35,203 bases of DNA from Chloroflexota bacterium. Its GTDB lineage: Bacteria; Chloroflexota; Dehalococcoidia; Lucifugimonadales; UBA826. This document shows, piece after piece, positions 25,449 through 32,174 of the stretch (within the stretch, counting starts at the first letter, position 1; every line of letters starts with the position of its first letter). The stretch is from assembly GCA_003228105.1 (NCBI GenBank), contig QGNN01000017.1:1-35203 (forward strand), written 5' to 3'. The position numbers and the translations under genes were made by a program. Under the pieces are notes generated by a model, which searched no databases, was not told where the DNA came from, and saw only the letters and a list, made by a program, of their open reading frames with translations.

Positions 25449-25526
25449 GGGCCTGTAGCTCAGCCCGGTTAGAGCGCAGTCCTGATAAGACTGAGGTCCC
25501 TGGTTCGAGTCCAGGCAGGCCCACCA
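25449..25526 (+). tRNA. tRNA-Ile (anticodon GAT), CCA encoded
   Basis: A 75-base cloverleaf plus encoded CCA. The acceptor is GGGCCTG/CAGGCCC with discriminator A, the D-arm GCTC-AGCCCGGTTA-GAGC, the anticodon stem CAGTC/GACTG with loop CTGATAA (GAT), and the T-arm CCTGG-TTCGAGT-CCAGG. It is a single tRNA, not within an rRNA operon in this window. The carboxymuconolactone-decarboxylase-family gene begins 46 bp later and may be co-transcribed. Confidence 0.97.
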
Positions 25527-25572
25527 TTTCATCTAATCACGGTACTAGTTCTCTCAATAAGAAGGTGGCAAA

Positions 25573-26130
25573 ATGGCCCGAGTTCCTTACATCAAAAGAG
25601 ACGACTTACCAGAATCCCAGCAAAATATTTATGACAACATATCGAAAACAAGAGGGCATGTGCCAAACGTATTTTCTGCTCTTCTGAACAATCCTGAAGC
25701 CACAAAGGCCGTGACCACAGTAGGGGAATACATTCGGTATAACTCCCACCTGGACCCTATCATTAGGGAGACTGCCATACTCACCACTGCCAACGAGATG
25801 AACAACGGATACGAATGGGCACAACACGAACCGATAGCACGGGAGGTCGGGGTAAGGGATGAAGTGATTGATTCCATTATGTCTGGCAAGGGCCCTATGG
25901 GATTGCCAGCAAAAGAAGGAATATTTATCCAGTCAGCGAAAGAATTAGTTAAAAACGGCACCTTAACTTCCCGAACATACCAGGCGCTTGAGCACCTGCT
26001 TGGGCCTCAAGTGACAATAGATTTTCTAGTCACAGTCGGGTATTACTCAATGCTCTCACGGCTCATCCACTCGTTAGACGTAGATTTCGACGAAGGTCTC
26101 ACTCTGAATGACCAATTTCAGACTAACTAA
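25573..26130 (+). CDS. carboxymuconolactone decarboxylase (CMD/AhpD-like) family protein
   Basis: A 185-residue all-helical CMD-fold protein. The N-terminal VPYIKRDDLPESQQNIYDNI and HVPNVFSALLNNPEATKAV blocks, the helix IIRETAILTTANEMNNGYEWAQHEPIAREVG, and the C-terminal TIDFLVTVGYYSMLSRLIHSLDV are typical. The central helix has the EWAQHE form, lacking the CxxC thiols of peroxidase-type AhpD, so a redox AhpD role is unlikely. Decarboxylase or hydrolase-type chemistry in aromatic or other organic-acid degradation is possible. The ATG follows AAGGTGG. It sits between tRNA-Ile and an enolase-superfamily gene, consistent with a catabolic patch. Confidence 0.85.
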   Translation: MARVPYIKRDDLPESQQNIYDNISKTRGHVPNVFSALLNNPEATKAVTTVGEYIRYNSHLDPIIRETAILTTANEMNNGYEWAQHEPIAREVGVRDEVIDSIMSGKGPMGLPAKEGIFIQSAKELVKNGTLTSRTYQALEHLLGPQVTIDFLVTVGYYSMLSRLIHSLDVDFDEGLTLNDQFQTN

Positions 26131-26212
26131 TTCCCATTGTTGTTAGGGTGAGATGACCATTCCATAGTTCGCTAAGCTCCACCATTTTTGGGGTTTCATA
26201 TATGCTGTATCA

Positions 26213-27346
26213 ATGAAAATAACGTCTGTTGAAATATCTGTCTTTGAGCTTCCCATGTACCCGATCGTCACACAAGTCGTGCCAGTGGGAAATCCCTCAG
26301 AACTAAGGTGGCAACAAGCTTTTCCTAAAGGTGGACCGGTTCCCGTACAGGTTATGCAAGTTATGACTGACGAAGGTATCCATGGAATTTGTACTGTAGG
26401 GGATTGGAGATATACCGAACTAACATGGAGACAAATAGCACAACTGAGAGAACTAGTAGTCGGAGAAAATCCTCTCGGAAGAGATCACCTTTTATCTAAA
26501 CTAAAATCAGTAAGCCGTTTTTTTGAACCGGGTTGGTATGGAGGATTTGATAACTGCCTTTGGGATATAGAAGGAAAGGTCAAAAATTTACCTGTATCTG
26601 AACTACTTGGCGGAGCAAAGGGCAAAATACAAGCCTATTACAACACTACCGGGGTCACTCCCGAAGAACTGCTCCTTGATGGAGAAGCCGGAATTGAGGC
26701 GGGATTCACGGCACTAAAAGATCATCTTCCATTTGGTGTCGAGAAAAACATAGAGACGTTTAAAGCATTTAGAAAAGTATTTGGTGACAGTATAGGTTTA
26801 ATGCATGACGCAGCTTTGGTGAATTACACTTTCGACGAAGCTCTAGAAATCGGGAAGGAATTGGAAGACCTAAATTTCATATGGCTTGAAGAACCTTTAC
26901 CAGACCGCCATCATGAAGATTATGTAAATTTATGTCAGCAACTAAAAATACCTGTTGCTGGAGCTGAGACTCTTATGAATGAACCAGAAATCAGCCAGCT
27001 GTGGTTGAAAACAGGTGCAATTGATATTCTCAGAGTAAATGGCAGACATGGAACAACCCCCATTCTGAATGCATCCAAATTCGCAGCCCAATTGAATACA
27101 ACTGTTGAACCTAATGCCTATGGCCCTCTTTTTGGCATAGTTCATGCACATATTAATTGCGGAATTTCAAACATAGATTGGTTTGAGAATGCCCCTCCCG
27201 CAAGAGGAGCTGAATTGGGTGAGGAAATAGGTTTACTTAACCCCATTAGACCTGTATCTGGATGGGTAACCCCGCCATCAGGACCCGGTTGGGGTTCAGA
27301 ATGGGATTGGAATCAATTCGAAAAGAAAAGGATAGCTGTTATTTAA
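26213..27346 (+). CDS. enolase-superfamily protein, divergent active site
   Basis: A 377-residue protein with the mandelate racemase/muconate lactonizing fold: capping domain (1-140) with WYGGFDNCLWDIEGKVKNLPVSELLGG, then a barrel. Metal ligands are Asp199 (LMHDAAL), Glu226 (IWLEEPLPD) and Glu252 (AGAETLMN). The strand-2 block is A-L-K169-D-H171. Asp271 is present (DILRVNGRHGTT), but the usual strand-7 catalytic His is replaced by VEPNAYG (Glu299/Asn301), and His279 appears in a new place. Mandelate-racemase-type His/Asp chemistry is therefore not expected; Lys169 or His171 may do the proton transfer. There is no clear SD before ATG 26213. The next gene is another family member on the opposite strand, 12 bp away. 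Substrate unknown. Confidence 0.82.
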   Translation: MKITSVEISVFELPMYPIVTQVVPVGNPSELRWQQAFPKGGPVPVQVMQVMTDEGIHGICTVGDWRYTELTWRQIAQLRELVVGENPLGRDHLLSKLKSVSRFFEPGWYGGFDNCLWDIEGKVKNLPVSELLGGAKGKIQAYYNTTGVTPEELLLDGEAGIEAGFTALKDHLPFGVEKNIETFKAFRKVFGDSIGLMHDAALVNYTFDEALEIGKELEDLNFIWLEEPLPDRHHEDYVNLCQQLKIPVAGAETLMNEPEISQLWLKTGAIDILRVNGRHGTTPILNASKFAAQLNTTVEPNAYGPLFGIVHAHINCGISNIDWFENAPPARGAELGEEIGLLNPIRPVSGWVTPPSGPGWGSEWDWNQFEKKRIAVI

Positions 27347-27358
27347 CCTACGGTCACC

Positions 27359-28504
27359 CTAGAAAAATTCAGTGTAAGGTTCAGAATCTACTGGCGTGTA
27401 ATCAGATGGTGGAAACTCCTTTAGGGCCTCTTCATTTATGTCCGTCCCCCACCCTGGACCGACTGGAGGGGTGGCAAAGCCTTTGTGAATTGGAATCTGA
27501 TTCGTCAATATAGCTTCATATCTGGCCAAAAAACTCACAAATATCTCTTGTTTGAAACAGTTAGGAATATTCATATCCAAATGAAGGCTTGCTGCGGTCG
27601 ATATTGGGCCGTTGGAATTATGCGGTGCCACACTAACATATTGTGTTTCTGCGGCAGAGGCTATTTTTCTAAGTTCCGAAATTCCTCCAGCGTGACATAT
27701 ATCTGGCTGGATAATAGAAATAGCTTTTTCATCTAGCAATGGTTGGAAATCCCAACGGTTGTACAGCTGTTCACCAGTTGATACCGGGATCCTAGATTTT
27801 CTTGCAAATTCGCCCATCAACTTTGGATTATCAAACTGTATCGGCTCCTCAATCCAGGAGATCTTATAAGGGATAAGTTCTTCGGCAACTTGCAAGGCAC
27901 TCCAAAAATCCAATCTAGCCCTGACATCGATTCCTATCTGTATATCTGGTCCAATCGCATCTCTTACAGCCTTTACTAACTCAACTCCCTTTTTTATTCT
28001 CTCAAGAGTAGTTACATATTGACCTTTGAATGGATAAAACTTTAGGCATGGATACCCCGATTGCACTGTTTGTACAGCCGCCTCGGCGTGGTCTTTAGGG
28101 GTAACAGCATTCTCAAACCAGCCATTTGCGTATAATGGGACGGCATCCCGAACTTTCCCACCTAACAATTCGTACACCGGTACTCCTAGGGCCTTACCTT
28201 TTAAATCCCATAACGCTAGATCTATAGCACTTATAGCACTCATAGTTACCGCACCACCCGTCCATGTCACTCTTCGATACAAGGATGTCCAAATAAATTC
28301 GATCGCGAAAGGGTCTTTTCCAATCAGAAATTTGGAAAAATCTTCGATTTCTGCTGTGAGGCCTAGATCTTTGTATTGAAGACTACCCTCACCTACACCG
28401 TAAATACCTGTGTCAGTATAAATTTTCAGGAACAACCAGTTGTTCGCGTCTGATTTATGTGGGGTTGCAGACATATGAAATGTTTTAATTTCTGTGATTT
28501 TCAA
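27359..28504 (-). CDS. galactonate-dehydratase-like enolase-superfamily enzyme
   Basis: A 381-residue family member closest by motif to D-galactonate dehydratase (DgoD) and related sugar-acid dehydratases. Residues fall at a constant +10 from the E. coli DgoD positions I recall: Asp193 (D183), Glu219 in SWIEEP (E209), Glu245 in STGEQLYNRWDF (E235), Asp268 in QPDICHAGGISE (D258) and His295 in VAPHNSNGPIS (H285). DgoD His185, the acid that helps expel the 3-OH, is Arg195 here (DVRAR), so substrate or mechanism may differ. The start is TTG 28504 behind GGGAG with 8-base spacing. The C terminus has ATPPVGPGWGTDINEEALKEFPP. It is convergent with the preceding family member and divergent from thiL. 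Confidence 0.85.
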   Translation of the reverse strand: MKITEIKTFHMSATPHKSDANNWLFLKIYTDTGIYGVGEGSLQYKDLGLTAEIEDFSKFLIGKDPFAIEFIWTSLYRRVTWTGGAVTMSAISAIDLALWDLKGKALGVPVYELLGGKVRDAVPLYANGWFENAVTPKDHAEAAVQTVQSGYPCLKFYPFKGQYVTTLERIKKGVELVKAVRDAIGPDIQIGIDVRARLDFWSALQVAEELIPYKISWIEEPIQFDNPKLMGEFARKSRIPVSTGEQLYNRWDFQPLLDEKAISIIQPDICHAGGISELRKIASAAETQYVSVAPHNSNGPISTAASLHLDMNIPNCFKQEIFVSFLARYEAILTNQIPIHKGFATPPVGPGWGTDINEEALKEFPPSDYTPVDSEPYTEFF

Positions 28505-28532
28505 TTACCGTACTCCCATGAAGTGCATATAT

Positions 28533-28575
28533 TATGACTTGGCCTTTTATATCACTTAGGAGGGGCGAAGTCATA
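28533..28575. promoter_or_regulatory. inverted repeat in galactonate-dehydratase-like/thiL divergent gap
   Basis: TATGACTT (28533-28540) and AAGTCATA (28568-28575) are perfect 8-base complements. After one G/G mismatch, three further pairs (GCC/GGC) are possible. The element spans most of the 98-bp gap between two divergent starts and covers the probable promoters of both. An operator for a catabolite-responsive regulator is plausible, but no regulator gene is in the window. Confidence 0.45.
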
Positions 28576-28602
28576 TTTGATAGAGGTTAAAATCGTAGTT
28601 AA

Positions 28603-29595
28603 ATGACAAAAATATCAGAAATAAGCGAATTTGACCTTATAGCCAGACTGGAAGCAGTGCTGGAACAAAACGTTACACCCAATACGAAAAGTAAAATACA
28701 AGTCGCCATCGGAGATGACGCTGCGGTAATAGGTAACCTGGGTAATCTGCAGGTTGTCACTACCGATGCTATGGTGGAAAAGGTACATTTCGTCAGTAAT
28801 GAAGTAGATATGCGGAACCTCGGTTGGAAATCGCTTGCTGTAAATTACAGCGACATAGCCTCCATGGGATGTGAACCAGTATATTCAGTAGTTACCCTAG
28901 GATTGAGGGCAGACATATTGGTCGAACAATTAGAAAATCTCTATTTAGGTTTCTCAGATCTCTTAAATATCTACGGGGGAGAATTGGTCGGTGGCGATAT
29001 AGTGAAGTCGGACACATTTTTCATTTCCATTACAGTAGTTGGTTCCACAGACAAGCCCGAAACTATGAAAAGGAAGGCAGCCGTTCCTGGGGATGTTATC
29101 GCTGTCACGGGTGCTCTTGGTTGCTCGAACGCTGGCCTAAGACTCCTTTTAAATGGCGAGCTCAATAAATCATCACATTTCTATGAGGCGCATTATTTGC
29201 CAAAACCACGAATTCCGGAAGGTATCAATCTCTTGGATATGGGAATTAAGACAGCCATGGACATTAGTGATGGATTCTTAAATGATCTTAAGAAATTGTG
29301 TGTCGCCAGCAGCGTTAATGCCACTATAAATCTAGATTCCATTCCCGTACACGAGGAGCTGAAATTATCATTTCCTGATAATTTCAAGGAAATGGCAGTA
29401 AGTGGTGGTGAAGACTACGAATTATTGATCACGGGCCACGAATCTCTTATAAGATACATCTCTAAATCGACCAAAATGGATCTGCACATTGTTGGAGAAA
29501 TAGAAATTGGTTCCGGGCATGTAAATGCCGTGGATAATTCCGGGACCCAAATATCAATAAAAACAGGCGGATGGGACCACTTCACGGAGAAATAA
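28603..29595 (+). CDS. thiL: thiamine-monophosphate kinase
   Basis: A 330-residue ThiL that phosphorylates thiamine monophosphate to the active diphosphate with ATP. It belongs to the PurM/HypE-like ATP-binding fold. Visible blocks are the N-terminal ISEFDLIARL, IGDDAAVIG (36-44, Mg/ATP), TTDAMVEKVHF (53-63), WKSLAVNYSDIASMG, GGELVGGDIVKS, MDISDGFLNDL and the C-terminal SGGEDYELLIT. All appear intact and the length is normal. Other thiamine genes are not nearby. A small Cys/His-rich protein gene begins 3 bp after its stop, so at least two genes share the transcript. Confidence 0.95.
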   Translation: MTKISEISEFDLIARLEAVLEQNVTPNTKSKIQVAIGDDAAVIGNLGNLQVVTTDAMVEKVHFVSNEVDMRNLGWKSLAVNYSDIASMGCEPVYSVVTLGLRADILVEQLENLYLGFSDLLNIYGGELVGGDIVKSDTFFISITVVGSTDKPETMKRKAAVPGDVIAVTGALGCSNAGLRLLLNGELNKSSHFYEAHYLPKPRIPEGINLLDMGIKTAMDISDGFLNDLKKLCVASSVNATINLDSIPVHEELKLSFPDNFKEMAVSGGEDYELLITGHESLIRYISKSTKMDLHIVGEIEIGSGHVNAVDNSGTQISIKTGGWDHFTEK

Positions 29596-29598
29596 AAA

Positions 29599-29895
29599 AT
29601 GGAAGAAGTCACTCTTGATGTCACGGGGCAGGGAACTTTAAGGGCCACAGAAATTATTTCGGACCTTCGTATCGTTGCAGAAACGTTCTATGGGCCTATG
29701 AAAATGGTGGGTTTTTGGGATTACCAAAAGGACATGCATTTATGTCCTCACATGGAACGTAGGCAAGATTGTCCTCATACCCTGAAAGAAGATGATCCAA
29801 ATTTTGTCAGTTACACGAGCACGCTGGAAAGAGAGCGCCATTGCAATCTTGCTGTATCATTCCCGCATGCAGAAATAACACTTTATCTTTCATAA
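29599..29895 (+). CDS. small uncharacterised Cys/His protein downstream of thiL
   Basis: A 98-residue protein I do not recognise. It starts at ATG 29599, 3 bp after the thiL stop, with GGAG 9 bases upstream, which strongly suggests real, coupled translation. It has a beta-leaning first half (VTLDVTGQGTLRATEIISDL) and a middle metal-binding-like stretch with two CPH units (HLCPHMERRQDCPH). A third Cys lies in RERHCNLAVSFPHAE. No signal peptide or membrane segment is seen. The spacing of Cys and His could bind zinc or iron. The acyl-CoA ligase gene follows after 22 bp. Function unknown. Confidence 0.65.
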   Translation: MEEVTLDVTGQGTLRATEIISDLRIVAETFYGPMKMVGFWDYQKDMHLCPHMERRQDCPHTLKEDDPNFVSYTSTLERERHCNLAVSFPHAEITLYLS

Positions 29896-29917
29896 ATAGA
29901 AACCTAAGAGGTGTCAT

Positions 29918-31504
29918 ATGCCAGCAAATATCACAAGGCCTTCATTGAAACCATATGGTATTTATCCGGTCCATGATATTCTGACAAAAGCGTCGATAAA
30001 GTTCCCTGATAAGACCGCTATAATTGATGGTGATAACACCTACACTTTCTCTGAATTGGAAGAATATAGCTCACAATTTTCAGGTGCATTGAAAACATTA
30101 GGAGTCTCGAAAGGTGATCGGGTTGGGATTCTTGCCCCCAATTGCGCTGAATTTGTCATAGCATTCCACGGGATAAGCCGATCAGGAGCAATAGTATCAA
30201 CGATAAATTCGGGATATCGGGAAAGGGAAATTGCGCACCAGGTGCAGGACAGTGGATGCAATATTTTAGTGGTTCATGAATCGCTAAATGAAATCCTAGA
30301 TGAAGCCAAAAAATTGATCGAAAATGATGTCAGATCAATTGCTATAACATCCAATAAAGCTACTCTCGGATCATTTTGGGAATTATTGGGCCAATCTGAA
30401 GCATATACAACAACAAATATAAACCCTGAAAATGATTTGGCAGCCCTTCCGTATTCATCAGGAACGACGGGCCTTAGCAAAGGGGTAATGCTGTCTCATT
30501 TCAATGTGATAAGCAATGTGGAACAGATCCTAGGCCTTACAGGCGGGGCGTCTATGGCGGAAGACGATGTGATTCTTGTACACCTTCCACTCTTTCACAT
30601 ATACGGTATGAATGTTTTGATGAATCCTTGTATAGCTGCTGGTTCAACCCAAGTGATGATGGGACGATTCGATATGGAAGAGTTTTTAGACTTAATCGAA
30701 ACTCATCGGGTAACGAAGCTTTTCACCGTACCGCCAGTAGGATTAGGGTTGAGTCAGTATCCAGGGGTGGCATCAAGGGACTTGTCATGCATCAAATTTG
30801 CCATGTTCGGAGCAGCACCCCTTTCTTCCGAATTACAGTTAAAAATATCTGAAGTTTTGAATTGCCCTGTTATTCAAGGATATGGAATGACTGAGTCATC
30901 TCCTGTAACGAATATAGATTTCACAGAACCGGATCTTTTAAAAGCCGGCTCAATTGGACCGGCGGTATCAGATACTGAAGAAAAAATAGTCGATGTTGAA
31001 GACCCTACTAAGGAATTGAACCATGGGGAGATAGGAGAGTTGGTAATCAGGGGCCCCCAAGTCATGAAAGGGTATTTTAATAACCCCGAAGCTACACAGG
31101 AAACTATTACGTCGGATGGATGGTTGCACACTGGTGACATAGGTAAAATGGATGAGGACGGTTATGTTTGGATTCTTGATAGGAAGAAGGAATTAATCAA
31201 ATATAAAGGGTTCCAAGTACCACCGGCTGAGCTAGAAGGTTTGTTAATAGAACATCCAGAAATATGTGACGCAGCCGTGATTGGAAAACCAGATGAAGAA
31301 TCCGGAGAGATTCCTAAAGCCTTCGTAGTCAAGACAAAAGGAAGTAATATCTCTGAAGATGCTGTTATGTCTTTCGTCTCATCAAAGGTAGCGACTTTTA
31401 AGTACGTTAGAGAAGTAGAATTTATCGATGCAATTCCTAAGAATGCATCCGGTAAGATTTTGAGGAGACTCTTAAAGGATCAGCAAGAGTCGACCGGTAT
31501 CTAA
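29918..31504 (+). CDS. AMP-forming acyl-CoA ligase (4-coumarate-CoA ligase-like)
   Basis: A 528-residue ANL-superfamily enzyme that activates a carboxylic acid as acyl-AMP and then transfers it to CoA. The P-loop is YSSGTTGLSKG (179-189), A5 is QGYGMTESS, A7 is WLHTGDIGKMDEDGYVWILDRKKELIKYKGFQVPPAELE, and A10 is PKNASGKILRR with the catalytic Lys. Motif order and the KYKGFQVPPAELE segment resemble 4-coumarate/long-chain acyl-CoA ligases; the acyl specificity cannot be read. The ATG has AGAGG upstream. Its TAA overlaps the TAG of the convergent pentapeptide gene by 3 bases. It probably forms a transcript with thiL and the small Cys/His protein. Confidence 0.92.
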   Translation: MPANITRPSLKPYGIYPVHDILTKASIKFPDKTAIIDGDNTYTFSELEEYSSQFSGALKTLGVSKGDRVGILAPNCAEFVIAFHGISRSGAIVSTINSGYREREIAHQVQDSGCNILVVHESLNEILDEAKKLIENDVRSIAITSNKATLGSFWELLGQSEAYTTTNINPENDLAALPYSSGTTGLSKGVMLSHFNVISNVEQILGLTGGASMAEDDVILVHLPLFHIYGMNVLMNPCIAAGSTQVMMGRFDMEEFLDLIETHRVTKLFTVPPVGLGLSQYPGVASRDLSCIKFAMFGAAPLSSELQLKISEVLNCPVIQGYGMTESSPVTNIDFTEPDLLKAGSIGPAVSDTEEKIVDVEDPTKELNHGEIGELVIRGPQVMKGYFNNPEATQETITSDGWLHTGDIGKMDEDGYVWILDRKKELIKYKGFQVPPAELEGLLIEHPEICDAAVIGKPDEESGEIPKAFVVKTKGSNISEDAVMSFVSSKVATFKYVREVEFIDAIPKNASGKILRRLLKDQQESTGI

Positions 31505-32016
31505 AATTTAGTGCCATATGTGTTGCATGTGTCGAATGACACTCCCTCTATAGCAGCACCTGTCAGATCAGCCATGGCCAAATTAGATCGTGAGAGATTA
31601 GCTCCCACAAGAGATGCTCCAGAAAGATTGGTTCTCCTTAAATCCCCATCACTTAAATTGACCCGTGCGAGTATTGATCCTGAAACATTTGCCTCTAGCA
31701 ATCCAATAGATTGCATGTCGGAATCAGTGAAATCGGAATTTTTCAGAATTCCCCAACGCAAATCCACGTTCTTTAAGTTAGCTCTCTTCAGTGAAGCCAA
31801 GGACAAGTCCGCTGCTCCCATATTTGAGTGACTCAAATTAGCTGAATTTAAAACCGCGCCAGTTAAGTCTGTATATCTCATATCACATGAACTCATATCC
31901 ACAGCGGAAAAATCTATACCTGACAGATTGGTTTCAGATAGATCTGACCCAGCTAAGGAACTTCCTGACGCAAGAAGTATTTCCACCTCAGCCCGGTTCA
32001 ATTTTTGCATAGACAA
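31501..32016 (-). CDS. pentapeptide-repeat protein
   Basis: A 171-residue protein made almost wholly of A(D/N)LxX repeats from about residue 20 to 160 (for example GSDLSETNLSG, ANLSHSNMGAADLS, TNLSGASLVGANLSRSNLAMADLTG). It should form a right-handed quadrilateral beta-helix. A short N-terminal helix (KLNRAEVEILLASG) precedes the repeats. There is no signal peptide, so it is probably cytosolic. Some pentapeptide proteins mimic DNA and protect gyrase (Qnr/MfpA), but most have no known role, and nothing here proves gyrase binding. The start may be TTG 32016, which has AGG at good spacing, or ATG 32010. It is divergent from the receptor-kinase gene. Confidence 0.9.
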   Translation of the reverse strand: MSMQKLNRAEVEILLASGSSLAGSDLSETNLSGIDFSAVDMSSCDMRYTDLTGAVLNSANLSHSNMGAADLSLASLKRANLKNVDLRWGILKNSDFTDSDMQSIGLLEANVSGSILARVNLSDGDLRRTNLSGASLVGANLSRSNLAMADLTGAAIEGVSFDTCNTYGTKF

Positions 32017-32174
32017 ACACCAACCTATCTCTAAAACGTCTAGTTAACAATAATAAACAAGGTGTATTTTATTCGAACTGAGTCCATATAAGTGTAAACA
32101 CCCGTGACTAAATCGCTCATATGTAATCTAATATTAAGTGAGATTTTATTTAATGTCAGTAAAACTATACTCAT

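Noticed and set aside
26131-26212. CTCCACCA in the gap as a possible tRNA 3' remnant
   Set aside because: No acceptor or T-arm pairing can be formed upstream of it, so chance similarity is more likely.
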